64,000 bases of DNA from CAKMZU01 sp965248335 (GCA_965248335.1 CBDFIY010000003.1:1612001-1676000); one strand, 5' to 3'. Numbered from the stretch's first letter, positions 43,743 through 53,118 are shown. Notes: generated by a model from the sequence alone, not told the origin. Made by a program: numbers and translations.

Positions 43743-43864
43743 GAGCTATTACTTTTGCCTCTAAGGGTTTTCTCTCGCGGGAATAATGACAAGCACTTTA
43801 TTTTTTGATAAGTGCCTGCATGATTGAAGACGGTGGCGTTGTCTTGCGTTAACTTCTAGGTTCA

Positions 43865-43970
43865 TACCGATCACCCTTGAAGACGCAAGGGCGTTGGCCG
43901 CGCTCACCCCAATCACTTACTAGCTGTAAGCTCGCTTGCTGCCTTATTGCATCTCCAATTCCGATGGGTA
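43865..43970 (+). repeat. Palindromic MITE-like repeat, copy M (106 bp, central deletion)
   Basis: TACCGATCACCC...CCGATGGGTA. The central CTCATGGGG..TTCGCT part is shortened. The right flank is TA (43971-43972) while the left flank reads CA, so one target base has changed. Confidence 0.8.
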
Positions 43971-43987
43971 TATTCTTTGTGTGCGTC

Positions 43988-44007
43988 ATTCCTGCAACAG
44001 CGGGAAT
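43988..44007. repeat. REP-like imperfect hairpin
   Basis: ATTCCTGC-AACA-GCGGGAAT, related to the hairpin at 7063-7086 and lying just after copy M. Confidence 0.4.
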
Positions 44008-44054
44008 CCATACATCAAAAAGGGTGGAGGGGGCTCTGAGGTGAGCGCACTGGA

Positions 44055-44237
44055 TTAAAGAGTGGGTTTTGTTTTGTAAGTCTTTTCAAAATATTCAGCA
44101 GCCATCCAGGCAGCTGCCTCAGTATTAAACCTTTCAGATTGAAGGGCTCTGCCTTTTATATAGACAGTTGTAAAAAAACTCTGATTGTCTTGTTCGATTT
44201 TAATTAAAATTGACGCGCTATCAGTTTCAGTTTGCAT
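44055..44237 (-). CDS. Small hypothetical protein
   Basis: 60 aa from ATG 44237 (MQTETDSASILIKIEQDNQS), preceded by TTGGGA at a normal distance; longer readings start at 44252 or 44297. Composition looks like a small cytosolic beta-alpha protein (KIEQDNQSFFTTVYIKG, then a helix AAAWMAAEYFEKTYK). No family recognised. The ISAzo13-type copy 2 begins about 85 bp upstream, so its promoter region may have been altered. Confidence 0.4.
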   Translation of the reverse strand: MQTETDSASILIKIEQDNQSFFTTVYIKGRALQSERFNTEAAAWMAAEYFEKTYKTKPTL

Positions 44238-44402
44238 GAGAATTCCCAACATTTTTATTTTTATATGGGTTGTTACTTTTTTTTCGCTTCCATGCATTGC
44301 TGATTAATTAATCAGGATCTTAGGGAAGTAGCATTTTAAACATTACCAGCGTATGATGCCCTACCATTACATGTCTAAAGTTGTTTATTCTCTATTTTAT
44401 TT

Positions 44403-44981
44403 ATGCCCACTTCAATTGATATAGAACCTGAGTATATTTCTCTCTTCAAATTAGCAGCCAGGCTATTAAAAAACCCTGAAAAAAGACTTTTTATGGCTGA
44501 AGTTTCTGAAACCCTTTGCAGTGGAAGTGCCCGGTTGACTGAATCAACCTTTGGGTTTGGACGAAAGGCGGTTGCATTAGGGATCAACGAAAAAAAAACT
44601 GGGATGATCTGTTATGGAAATTATGAACCCTGCGGAAAAAATAAATCCGAGGTTGCACTGGTAGGCCTTGAAGATGATATCCGTAGCCTGGTTGAGCCTG
44701 AAAGCCAAGCGGATTCACGGTTAAGAAATACATTTGCCTATACCCGCATAACGGCCAAAGTTGTACGGCAGAAGCTAGTCGAGGAAAAGAACTGGCAAGA
44801 AGACCTTCTACCTAAAGAGCGAACCATTAGCAATATCCTGAATAGGATGGGTTATAAGCTCCGCAAGGTGCAGAAATCCAAACCTGAAAAAAAATACCAG
44901 AAACTAACGCCATCTTCGACAACGTCAACAAAGTTAGAGCAGAAGCCAGTCAACGACAAAACACGTTGCAGATCAGCATAG
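44403..44981 (+). CDS. ISAzo13-type transposase, N-terminal frame (orfA, copy 2)
   Basis: 192 codons identical in product to copy 1 orfA. The A8 run at 44887-44894 (codons GAA AAA AAA) is the proposed -1 slippage site. Beyond it the zero frame adds ~30 residues without family resemblance and stops. Confidence 0.85.
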   Translation: MPTSIDIEPEYISLFKLAARLLKNPEKRLFMAEVSETLCSGSARLTESTFGFGRKAVALGINEKKTGMICYGNYEPCGKNKSEVALVGLEDDIRSLVEPESQADSRLRNTFAYTRITAKVVRQKLVEEKNWQEDLLPKERTISNILNRMGYKLRKVQKSKPEKKYQKLTPSSTTSTKLEQKPVNDKTRCRSA

Positions 44982-45625
44982 ACTGCAAGGCTACTGTTAA
45001 TCTCGGCGACTTTTCCAGAGCGGGTAAATCTCGCGGAGCAGAAGTGGTCCAGGCGCTAGATCACGATATGGCAGATAAAGATAAAATGGTGCCATTTGGG
45101 ATTCTTAACCTAGATAACGATCAACTCCATGTTGTTTATGGACTCTCCTACAAGACGAGCGACTTTATTTGTGATGCACTGCAATTGTGGTGGGAGAATG
45201 TCAAAGAAGCTAACAAGGACAAAGATGAGCTGATTATTTATACAGACAATGGCCCGGAGAGTAATAGCCTGCGAACTCAGTTTCTTTTGCGGATGGTGCA
45301 ATTTTCCAGTCAAACTGGGCTGAGAATCAGGCTGGTTTACTACCCTCCTTATCACAGCAAATATAATCCCATTGAAAGGCGGTGGGCTTTTTTGGAAAGC
45401 CATTGGAATGGCACACTTCTAAATTCAGTTCATGTGGTGGTGGAGTGGACAAAAAGTCTTGTGCATAAATGTAAAAAAACAATTGTTGATTTAATTGATA
45501 AGGTTTATACGAAAGGTGTAAGGCCAAGTAAGGAAGTGCTTGACGAGATTCAACCCCACATTACAAGACATGCCGAGCTGAAAAAGTGGGATGTGACTAT
45601 ACACCCAAAAAAGGTATCTTCTTAA
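44966..45625 (+). CDS. ISAzo13-type transposase, C-terminal frame (orfB, copy 2)
   Basis: 219 codons from the internal ATG. The frame is open upstream to the A8 run; the joined product would read ..KKIPETNAIFDNVNKVRAEA.. into SIDCKATVNLGDFSRAG, as in single-frame ISAzo13 relatives. Catalytic D, D and E as in copy 1. Confidence 0.85.
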   Translation: MQISIDCKATVNLGDFSRAGKSRGAEVVQALDHDMADKDKMVPFGILNLDNDQLHVVYGLSYKTSDFICDALQLWWENVKEANKDKDELIIYTDNGPESNSLRTQFLLRMVQFSSQTGLRIRLVYYPPYHSKYNPIERRWAFLESHWNGTLLNSVHVVVEWTKSLVHKCKKTIVDLIDKVYTKGVRPSKEVLDEIQPHITRHAELKKWDVTIHPKKVSS

Positions 45626-45711
45626 ATGCTGCCTCCCTTAGCGTTGAGTTATTAAAAAACAAGTGTCTTTGCAAAACATCTTTCGTTAGTGAGATGTTTT
45701 GCAAAGTTTTT

Positions 45712-46035
45712 CTATCGTTTGAGGTGTTGTAGCTTGTTTTTAACGCCGTTCCACTCTTCAGCATCCGCTGGAGCCTCTTTCATCTCTGTGATGTTTGGCC
45801 ATTGCTCTGCAAGCTCTGCGTTAAGCTCAAGAAAAATTTCTTGATCGGCGGGTACTTCATCTTCAGAGAAGATTGCATCAACAGGGCATTCGGGCTCACA
45901 AAGTGCGCAGTCGATACATTCATCAGGGTGAATGACGAGGAAGTTAGGGCCTTCATAAAAACAGTCTACCGGGCATACTTCAACACAATCTGTATGCTTA
46001 CAGTTGATACAGTTTTCTCCGACGATAAAGGTCAT
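45712..46035 (-). CDS. fdxA: 7Fe-8S ferredoxin FdxA
   Basis: Small electron carrier with one 3Fe-4S and one 4Fe-4S cluster, 107 aa from ATG 46035 (MTFIVGENC; AAAGGAT 5-7 bp upstream). The cysteine set C9, C12, C17, C21, C25, C40, C43, C46, C50 matches Azotobacter ferredoxin I. An 18-codon upstream extension is open but lacks support. Located just downstream of mutS on the same strand, a neighbourhood also found in Pseudomonas. Confidence 0.94.
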   Translation of the reverse strand: MTFIVGENCINCKHTDCVEVCPVDCFYEGPNFLVIHPDECIDCALCEPECPVDAIFSEDEVPADQEIFLELNAELAEQWPNITEMKEAPADAEEWNGVKNKLQHLKR

Positions 46036-46191
46036 AAGATTATCCTTTTGGGTGTAGTCTATTGTGCTAACCGTCTTGATTTGCGTCAAAGCGAGTAAAA
46101 GGGGCTAGCTAAAAAAAATCTCGCAAAATAAGAATAAATCTTATTCACATTTGCGAATACTTGTTTGTTTTTCATGCCAAAATTGGCGGTA

Positions 46192-48792
46192 TTATAACAA
46201 CTCCGCTTTTAATTGATAAACTAAATCGAGGGCTTGTTTCGCAGTTAACTCATCAGGATTAACACTTTGTAATGTTTCTTCGACTTTAGAGGGCATTTGG
46301 GTGAATATATCGACTTGCTGCGGCGTTGGTTTTTTGTGTTTTTTAGGTTTTGTGTTGGCCTTCTTTTCAGTCGTAGGCGTTTTTGTTGGTTGCTCGAACT
46401 CCAGCATGTTAAGTTTTTCTTGCGCGGCCTTCAATACTGAGGAGGGAACACCGGCTAACTTGGCAACCTGTATGCCATAGCTTTGGCTTGCTGCACCGGC
46501 TTTGATATGATGTAAAAAGACAATATTTCCTTCGTGCTCGGTCGCGCTCAAGTGTTTATTAACTGCTGTGCTGTGCCGCTCCGCCAGTGCTGTTAGTTCA
46601 AAGTAATGTGTGGCAAAGAGTGTTAATGCTTGTGTGTTTGCGGCGAGTTCCTCTGCAAAAGCCCAGGCGAGTGACAGTCCATCAAAGGTACTGGTTCCTC
46701 GACCAATTTCGTCCATTAATACCAATGATTGTCGAGTGGCGTTATTGAGAATGTTGGCCGCTTCGGTCATTTCAACCATAAAGGTAGAGCGGCCGCTTGC
46801 GAGATCATCTGCACTGCCAATGCGGGTAAAGATTTGATCCACTAATCCGATGGTAGCTGATTGCGCCGGAACAAATGCGCCGACATGCGCTAGCAGAGCA
46901 ATCAATGCAGTCTGTCGCATAAAGGTTGATTTACCGCCCATGTTTGGGCCTGTGATAATCAGTGTGCGGTCGTTATCGTCAATTTGTGTGTCATTAGCAA
47001 TGAAGGGGCTCTCAAGAACTTGCTCAATAACAGGGTGCCTCCCACCTTTAATGGAAATGATGGAGTCTTGGGTGATTGTTGGTTTCACATAATGTTGCGT
47101 GTCGGCGACTACCGAAAAATTACATAAAACATCCAGTGTGGATAACGCTTTAGCTGAAGCTTGTAGTGCGATGAGTGATTGATTAAGTAGCTCTATGAGG
47201 GTGTCATACAAGTATTTTTCTCGCGCAAGAGAGCGAGATTTTGCACTTAATGCCTTGTCTTCAAAGATTTTTAGCTCAGGTGTAATAAAGCGTTCGGCAT
47301 TTTTAAGTGTTTGCCGCCTAATATATTCCACAGGTGCAGCACTGGCTTGGCCTTTTGATATTTCGATGAAATAACCGTGTACACGATTGTAACCCACCTT
47401 GAGCGTTTGAATGCCTGTTCGGGCTTTCTCCTGCTCTTCGAGTTTTACGAGGAACTCGCCTGCATTTTGGCTTAAACCTCTGAGTTCATCGAGTTCATCA
47501 TCGTAGCCATCAGCAATGACGCCGCCTTCCCTGATAACTTGTTGCGGGTTTTCGAGTAAAGCTTTTTGCAAGAGGGTATCTGTATCTGGAAATTGACTGA
47601 TAGCTTGTCGCAGCGACTGCAATAAAGGTGACTGAGTGTTGCTCAGTGTAGATTGTAAATCGGGCAGTACATGGAGTGACTGCTGCAGGCGTGTGAGGTC
47701 GCGAGGTCTTGCTGATCTTAATGCAATTCTGGCCAGAATGCGCTCTATATCACCAATGGACTTTAAGCTATCGCGACAGGTGCTGGCGAGATCGTTATCG
47801 ACGAGTTCTTCAACCGTTTGAAGTCGAGCATGAATGGCATCGTGATCATGCAGAGGGTGGTTTAGCCAGCGTTTAAGCATTCTGGCTCCCATGGCGGTTG
47901 CGCATTGGTTCATGACACTGAAGAGTGTATTGCTTGTGGTGCCTTGTAGGTTGATGTCTATCTCTAGATTTCTTCGGGTGGCGGCATCGAGCTTGACATA
48001 GAGGCTTCGGTTTTCGTGAGTGAGCGACTGCAGGTGAGGAATCTCTCCTTTTTGGGTATCTTTGGCATATTGAAGCAGGGCACCTGCAGCAGTGACGGCT
48101 GCTGTTAGTTGATCACAGCCGAAACCGGCGAGATCTTGCGTACCAAATTGCCTGCATAATGAACGCTGTGCTTCTTCAAAATCAAAGTGCCAGATGGGGA
48201 GCTGTCTTAGTCCTTGGGAGTAAGTCTGTAGGCTTTTGTGCTGAATAGATTCACTCAGCAATAACTCAACGGGTTGGATGCGATGCAGTTCTTGAGCCGC
48301 TTGTTCAATGGTAGCAATTTCGAACACCGAAAATCGTCCCGATGCCATGTCGAGCAATGAAAAGCCAAAACAGTTATTCTCTTCGCTGATGGCCATCAGC
48401 AGGTTTTCTTGGTGCTCATCCATGAGCGCCTCATCACTGAGCGTGCCAGGTGTAACGACACGGACAACTTCTCTTTTGACTGGCCCTTTACTTGTGGCAA
48501 CATCGCCAACTTGCTCACAGATGGCAACAGGTACGCCGGCTTTGACGAGCTTGGCGAGATAGTTATCAGCTGCATGAAACGGAATTCCTGCCATCGGAAT
48601 GGGGTTACCGCCTGATTTACCTCGCGCCGTTAATGTGATGCCGAGTATATCTGCCGCTGTTTTTGCATCATCAAAGAACAATTCATAAAAATCGCCCATG
48701 CGGTAAAAAACCAGCTCATGTGGATGCTGCGCCTTAATTTTAAGGTATTGGCGCATCATTGGTGTGTGTTGGGCGAGTGCTGAATCTGTCAT
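46192..48792 (-). CDS. mutS: DNA mismatch repair protein MutS
   Basis: 866 aa mismatch-recognition ATPase. Mismatch-binding domain with the Phe-x-Glu motif in VFYRMGDFYELFF; connector and lever domains; ATPase with ITGPNMGGKSTFMRQTALI (Walker A), LVLMDEIGRGTSTFDG (Walker B) and LFATHYFELT. C-terminal Lys-rich linker and HTH (NPDELTAKQALDLVYQLKAEL). Usual length for MutS1. The start at 48792 fits the family (MTDSALAQHTPMMRQYLKIK). Confidence 0.97.
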   Translation of the reverse strand: MTDSALAQHTPMMRQYLKIKAQHPHELVFYRMGDFYELFFDDAKTAADILGITLTARGKSGGNPIPMAGIPFHAADNYLAKLVKAGVPVAICEQVGDVATSKGPVKREVVRVVTPGTLSDEALMDEHQENLLMAISEENNCFGFSLLDMASGRFSVFEIATIEQAAQELHRIQPVELLLSESIQHKSLQTYSQGLRQLPIWHFDFEEAQRSLCRQFGTQDLAGFGCDQLTAAVTAAGALLQYAKDTQKGEIPHLQSLTHENRSLYVKLDAATRRNLEIDINLQGTTSNTLFSVMNQCATAMGARMLKRWLNHPLHDHDAIHARLQTVEELVDNDLASTCRDSLKSIGDIERILARIALRSARPRDLTRLQQSLHVLPDLQSTLSNTQSPLLQSLRQAISQFPDTDTLLQKALLENPQQVIREGGVIADGYDDELDELRGLSQNAGEFLVKLEEQEKARTGIQTLKVGYNRVHGYFIEISKGQASAAPVEYIRRQTLKNAERFITPELKIFEDKALSAKSRSLAREKYLYDTLIELLNQSLIALQASAKALSTLDVLCNFSVVADTQHYVKPTITQDSIISIKGGRHPVIEQVLESPFIANDTQIDDNDRTLIITGPNMGGKSTFMRQTALIALLAHVGAFVPAQSATIGLVDQIFTRIGSADDLASGRSTFMVEMTEAANILNNATRQSLVLMDEIGRGTSTFDGLSLAWAFAEELAANTQALTLFATHYFELTALAERHSTAVNKHLSATEHEGNIVFLHHIKAGAASQSYGIQVAKLAGVPSSVLKAAQEKLNMLEFEQPTKTPTTEKKANTKPKKHKKPTPQQVDIFTQMPSKVEETLQSVNPDELTAKQALDLVYQLKAELL

Positions 48793-48874
48793 GGTGTTGA
48801 GTGGCTGGCTTTAAAAGACGAATTCTAGCAAATTATAACAAGTGACAAGTAGTCCTTATTTAAACGTTGGTACT

Positions 48875-48902
48875 CAGACAAAAAAAGAGAATTGTGTATA
48901 AT
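48875..48902 (+). promoter_or_regulatory. Predicted sigma-70 promoter of the phosphoethanolamine transferase gene
   Basis: CAGACA (48875-48880), 16-bp spacer, consensus TATAAT (48897-48902), 26 bp before the ATG. The -35 matches TTGACA at four of six positions. Confidence 0.5.
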
Positions 48903-48928
48903 ACGCTTTTTTTTCGAATGAGTGATTC

Positions 48929-50548
48929 ATGTCATCAAAATATCACCCGCTATCAAACCCATTTGTCGTGTTTGGTTTTATTTATGCAGTACCTTTTTTG
49001 ATTGGCGTTTTTTTTGCCGAATGGACTGATAGAGAGTTTCATATTCACTTAGGGTGGGCGGGTCTCTCTATAGCTTATTGTTATATTTTTCGATTTAAGC
49101 CCTTGGTTGCCGTTGTTTCGTCCTTTTTCATTTTATCGTCGAGTATTGATATTGCTTATGCAATGGTTTTTGGTGGTGTTTTTACATCCTCGTCGGTTGA
49201 GGCAATGTCGCAGACAAACGTTCAGGAGGCTTCGGAATTCTTAGAGAGTTATTTTGATGCCAAAGTTACAGTAGTAGTATTGCTCTATCTTTTAGCAAGT
49301 TTTGTTTTGCTAAGGAAGTTATCTTGCCCCGGTTTACCTGAGCGTAAAAGCTATCGATACACGGCATTTTTCTTTTTTATTGTGCTTTGTGGGTTCATTT
49401 TTCAAGGGTTAATCGTCAAGCAGCGTTATGCCAAATTGTTACCTGGGATTGTAGGTGCTTACCCTGATTACCTAAGAGGTATCGACTCCCTGACTGATGA
49501 GATAGAAGATCGAGCGTTACTCGTCAAAAACAATGCCGGTAAATTTGCGAGTAGTATCGATGAGCCGCAAACTTATGTGTTTGTGATCGGTGAATCAACA
49601 GCCCGGGGCCATATGAGTTTATATGGTTATCCACGAGAAACGACGCCTTTACTTTCCAAGCGCAGCGATCTTATTGTTTTTGATGATGTCATCAGTAATT
49701 TTGTTCAAACGTTACCTTCTTTACGTTTTACCCTCACGCAGGCAACGAGTGATGGCGATTTATCGTATAAAAATGCATTAAGTATTGTCGATGCGGCGAA
49801 TATCGCTGGCTTTGAAACATGGTGGATAAGTAACCAGCAGCCCCTAAGGGGAACCTATTCCGCTATTGGCGAACAGGCAACGCATACTACCTTTATCAGT
49901 AACCTGTACTTCGGTAAAGAGGTAGGCCGTTTTGATGGATTAGTCTTGCCTGAGTTAGACAAAGCCTTATCAGCGAAAGCTAAAAAGAAAGCCATATTTA
50001 TTCATCTGATGGGGAGTCATCTGAAGTATGCAAAACGCTATCCCGAATCTTTTCAGAAGCACAGTAGTGCACCTTATTTTGGCTATACAAACGATCTGAG
50101 TGACAAACAGAAGTTTTATATTGATACCTATGATAACAGCATTTTATATAATGATTGGGTGGTGAATGAGATCGTTTCTCGATTAAAAAGTGAGACACAA
50201 GGGGAGGTTGCTGGGCTCAATTATATGGCTGATCATGGTGAAGAAGTCTTTGATAGTATTGATTTTAAAGGTCACGGCCCAGATACTGTGACAAAAAATA
50301 CTGTCGATATCCCCTTTATCGTATGGTTATCTGATGCCTACAGAAAACAGTTTCTAGGCCAGGTTCAGACGCTCGAAGGAAATAAACACAAACCTTATAT
50401 GCTGAATCACTATTTTCATTTTTCACTGGATATGATGAGCGTTTTGTCGCCTTATTATTTGGCGGATTTTAGTCTTTTTTCGAATAAGGCAGAGTCTGAA
50501 TCACGGGTTGTATACGGTGTGGACTACGATAAAGAACTGGCTTTATAG
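48929..50548 (+). CDS. Phosphoethanolamine transferase, CptA/EptC-like
   Basis: 539-aa inner-membrane enzyme that transfers phosphoethanolamine from phosphatidylethanolamine to lipopolysaccharide core or lipid A, changing surface charge. About five N-terminal transmembrane helices (to residue ~165) precede a periplasmic alkaline-phosphatase/sulfatase-fold domain: nucleophile Thr in IGESTARGHMSLYGYPRETTP, and metal ligands in MADHGEEVFD and GHGP. The segment FVQTLPSLRFTLTQAT is typical. The GEST.RG.MSLYGY form is closer to CptA/EptC than to EptA. Divergent from mutS with a TATAAT promoter in front. Confidence 0.85.
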   Translation: MSSKYHPLSNPFVVFGFIYAVPFLIGVFFAEWTDREFHIHLGWAGLSIAYCYIFRFKPLVAVVSSFFILSSSIDIAYAMVFGGVFTSSSVEAMSQTNVQEASEFLESYFDAKVTVVVLLYLLASFVLLRKLSCPGLPERKSYRYTAFFFFIVLCGFIFQGLIVKQRYAKLLPGIVGAYPDYLRGIDSLTDEIEDRALLVKNNAGKFASSIDEPQTYVFVIGESTARGHMSLYGYPRETTPLLSKRSDLIVFDDVISNFVQTLPSLRFTLTQATSDGDLSYKNALSIVDAANIAGFETWWISNQQPLRGTYSAIGEQATHTTFISNLYFGKEVGRFDGLVLPELDKALSAKAKKKAIFIHLMGSHLKYAKRYPESFQKHSSAPYFGYTNDLSDKQKFYIDTYDNSILYNDWVVNEIVSRLKSETQGEVAGLNYMADHGEEVFDSIDFKGHGPDTVTKNTVDIPFIVWLSDAYRKQFLGQVQTLEGNKHKPYMLNHYFHFSLDMMSVLSPYYLADFSLFSNKAESESRVVYGVDYDKELAL

Positions 50549-50591
50549 GCAACCGCCTTTTTTAATAGAGGCTGCCTATTATTGCTGTTGA

Positions 50592-51467
50592 TTAGCTAAC
50601 TTTGTCGATGATGTTCTCTTTATACCACGTCATCATTTGAATTTTTGCATCGGCATCAGTGGTGTCTTGCTCGCCTTTGTAGGCATCTCTAAACCCTACA
50701 ATGCATTCGGTAACGCCGATATCTTCAAGGCGTTTAACGCCGTCGATGGAGAACGAATCTGCGGTAATCGCGTGTATTTCGAATGGCTTATCTTGTGTGC
50801 CGAAGACTTCTCGGTAGTGATTGATTTTATCGATATAGACTTTTAGTGTATCGCTATCTCCTCCAGCATGAATCCAGCCATCGCCGATTTTTGCTGCACG
50901 TTTTAGAGCAAGCTCGGCGTGGCCACCAATAAATATAGGGGTGTTGTTTTTGGGCACAGGGTTCATTTTGCAGCGGGGGATCTGATAAAATTCGCCTTCG
51001 AAACCAAAATATTCACCTGAATGAAAGCCACGCAATATTTCAATCATTTCATCCATACGTTTGCCACGTTTTTCCCAGCGTTCGCCGCAGATCTCGAAAT
51101 CCTCTACCCATGGGCTGATACCGACCCCGAATGCAAAGCGATCTTCAATTAAGGTATTTAACGAGGTGAGTTGTTTAGCGACGATGACAGGGTTGCGGAT
51201 GGGTAATTTCGTTACGCTTGTAGTAAAGCGAATTTTTTCAGTAATAGCGGCGAGGTAGGGGATGGTAACAAATGGCTCTAGAAAGGGTGTTCCTTCCAGG
51301 AAGTTACGGCTTCCGTCACTGTTATAAGGGTATTTTGTGTTGGCGACTTCGGGATAGCAAATGCTATCGGGAAGGGTGAATCCATCAAAGCCAAGGGCTT
51401 CGGCGGCAATCACCAGTGGGCGGTATTGATCGCTCTGACACATACAGGCATGGTAAGAAAAGCGCAT
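50592..51467 (-). CDS. LLM-class F420-dependent (luciferase-like) oxidoreductase
   Basis: 291 aa TIM-barrel flavin/F420 oxidoreductase. Recognised from EALGFDGFTLPDSI, the DGSRNFLEGTPFLEPFVTIPYLAAIT segment, TSVTKLPIRNPVIVAKQLTSLN, GVGISPWVEDFEICGERW.KRGKRMDE and IFIGGHAELALKRAAKIGDGWI. Of the TIGR03619-like group common in actinobacteria and steroid- or lipid-degrading proteobacteria. Physiological substrate and cofactor (F420 or FMN) are not determined. Single gene; a Rieske oxygenase of possible steroid type lies about 4 kb away. Confidence 0.85.
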   Translation of the reverse strand: MRFSYHACMCQSDQYRPLVIAAEALGFDGFTLPDSICYPEVANTKYPYNSDGSRNFLEGTPFLEPFVTIPYLAAITEKIRFTTSVTKLPIRNPVIVAKQLTSLNTLIEDRFAFGVGISPWVEDFEICGERWEKRGKRMDEMIEILRGFHSGEYFGFEGEFYQIPRCKMNPVPKNNTPIFIGGHAELALKRAAKIGDGWIHAGGDSDTLKVYIDKINHYREVFGTQDKPFEIHAITADSFSIDGVKRLEDIGVTECIVGFRDAYKGEQDTTDADAKIQMMTWYKENIIDKVS

Positions 51468-51571
51468 GGTGAATCCTTTGCTGTTGTTATTGGTTATGTG
51501 TTATTGAGAGGTGACAAAGAGTAACCTGTAATTTAAGAAAAGTGAAAAGCTCACGACGAATAAATTCGTAG

Positions 51572-51601
51572 TTGTCACTTTTTTGTGCGGTATCGTATAA
51601 T
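51572..51601 (+). promoter_or_regulatory. Predicted sigma-70 promoter of cysH
   Basis: TTGTCA (51572-51577), 18-bp spacer, consensus TATAAT (51596-51601), 35 bp before the cysH ATG at 51637. Confidence 0.65.
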
Positions 51602-51636
51602 CGCGAACCTTCCTCTAATAATGCTCATAAATACCT

Positions 51637-52287
51637 ATGCCATTGAATCAACTTGATCTTGATAACATTAATAAGCAGCTTAAAGGGCAAGCTCCCACAG
51701 CGATTCTTGAATGGGCTTTATCGTTAAAGAAAAAAGCCATTTTGACCACAAGCTTCGGGTTTTATTCTGCGGTTTCTCTCAATGCTTTAGTGGAGGCAAA
51801 AGGCGGTCTTGATGTGCCTGTGGTGTGGGTCGATAGCGGTTATAATGTAAAGGATGCCTATGAAGTAGCGCAGGCGTTAAAAGATCGTTTGAAAATTGAC
51901 TTACATGTGTTTAACCCAGAAATGTCTTCTGAGCGTCGTAACGCACTGATGGGAGGTATTCCAGCACATGATGAGCCGCTTTTCGATGAATTTGTACGAC
52001 AAGTCAAATTAGAGCCTTTTGAGCGAGCACTCGATCACTTCAAACCTGATATTTGGATTTCAGGCATTCGACAAGAAGAAACAGAGCATCGAAAAAACTT
52101 AGATATTGTTACCTTAGACCAAAATGGGATTTTGAAAGTTTCACCGCTGTTTTACTGGAAGGAGCAGGATTTGGTTGATTACCTAGAGAAAAATAAGCTG
52201 CCTAACTGTAAACACTATTTTGATCCAACCAAGGTGCAAGACAATCTTGAGTGTGGCTTGCATACATTTACACCTAAAGCGTCCTAG
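51637..52287 (+). CDS. cysH: Phosphoadenylyl-sulfate reductase (PAPS/APS reductase family)
   Basis: 216 aa enzyme of assimilatory sulfate reduction, forming sulfite from PAPS using thioredoxin or glutaredoxin. SFGFYSAVSLNALVEA is the nucleotide-binding loop of the PAPS reductase fold; VVWVDSGYN, WISGIRQEETEHR and the C-terminal ECGLH motif with the catalytic cysteine are present. The paired-cysteine motifs that bind the 4Fe-4S cluster in APS reductases are absent, pointing to PAPS use. 52289 starts the next gene, 2 bp after the stop. Confidence 0.92.
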   Translation: MPLNQLDLDNINKQLKGQAPTAILEWALSLKKKAILTTSFGFYSAVSLNALVEAKGGLDVPVVWVDSGYNVKDAYEVAQALKDRLKIDLHVFNPEMSSERRNALMGGIPAHDEPLFDEFVRQVKLEPFERALDHFKPDIWISGIRQEETEHRKNLDIVTLDQNGILKVSPLFYWKEQDLVDYLEKNKLPNCKHYFDPTKVQDNLECGLHTFTPKAS

Positions 52288-52288
52288 T

Positions 52289-53053
52289 ATGGCTATTCAT
52301 AATCTGGATACGTTGTCGCAAGCATTCACTTCAGATAGGGCTGGCATTAGTATTGCGGACTATCTTGCTGATGAAACAGGGTTGTCTAAATCAAAAATTA
52401 AGCAAGTGATGAAAGTCGGGGGCGTTTGGCGCAAACAAGTAGATGCGGAGCCAGCGCGTATCCATCGTTTTTCTGAGAACGTGCGCCTGGAAGATGAAGT
52501 TCATATTTATTTTGATGAAAGTATCCTCTCTATCCCTCCTGCGCGGTTATCCGAGATAGAAAATTTAGACGCTTTTGCAATTTACGAGAAGGGCGATGAG
52601 TTTTTAACGGAGGCCAGTTTATTTTGCGATCATCTGAGTTTTGATCGGGCGCTAGAAAGAGACTTGCCTAAGGATTTACCCATTCATCTTGTACTTTCTG
52701 ATGAGCCTAACTTGTTTGGATTAGTGATTGTATGCTTTTCGAAAGTGGCTGCTTCAAAAATAAGTGAATTGGCTGAGCGCCATGAGCTTACTGCTAATTT
52801 TTCCTTTTTTTGTAAGGAGTCCCAGCGCGCAGCCGTTGAAGGTGTGCTGCCAATGGCATGTTTTGAAAAAGTTCAAGACGGTTATAAATGCCGATTTACC
52901 AACGCTTTAATAACCATTTCTGAGCAGATAGAAAGCCTTGAAAAGGTTTTAGAGCCGGAAGAGAAAAGACCTTTTATTTGTTGTGATACCCTTGTGTTTA
53001 TCTGTCCGTTAACGCAGCGACCGCTGTCTTTTCATTCGACGATGCTACCCTGA
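52289..53053 (+). CDS. Degenerate RluA-type pseudouridine synthase-like protein
   Basis: 254 aa from ATG 52289 (MAIHNLDTLSQAF). The S4-like N-terminal part (GISIADYLADETGLSKSKIKQVMKVGGVW, then VRLEDEVHIYFD) and SIPPARLSEIENLDAFAIYEKGDEFLTE match RluA-family RNA pseudouridine synthases. The catalytic H-R-L-D-R..SG loop is replaced by HLVLSDEPNLFGLVIV, so the essential Asp is lost (Glu or another residue there). The C-terminal part is also eroded but open. Such a protein may bind RNA without modifying it, or act as a decayed paralogue. It starts 2 bp after cysH and is co-transcribed; relatives are usually annotated as RNA pseudouridine synthase. Confidence 0.65.
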   Translation: MAIHNLDTLSQAFTSDRAGISIADYLADETGLSKSKIKQVMKVGGVWRKQVDAEPARIHRFSENVRLEDEVHIYFDESILSIPPARLSEIENLDAFAIYEKGDEFLTEASLFCDHLSFDRALERDLPKDLPIHLVLSDEPNLFGLVIVCFSKVAASKISELAERHELTANFSFFCKESQRAAVEGVLPMACFEKVQDGYKCRFTNALITISEQIESLEKVLEPEEKRPFICCDTLVFICPLTQRPLSFHSTMLP

Positions 53054-53118
53054 GTGAGATTTCCTCGTTACTAGCGGAAACGATAATACGTTGTGAAGTG
53101 TTGCAGGCAGAGCGTCTA

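Larger units (their letters stand above)
44323..45637 (+). mobile_element. ISAzo13-type insertion sequence, copy 2
   Basis: 1315 bp, terminal repeats GGGAAGTAGCATTT and (reverse complement) GGGAGGCAGCATTT, flanked by TTA on both sides (44320-44322 and 45638-45640). Inverted relative to copy 1; the encoded proteins are identical in both copies. Confidence 0.92.
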
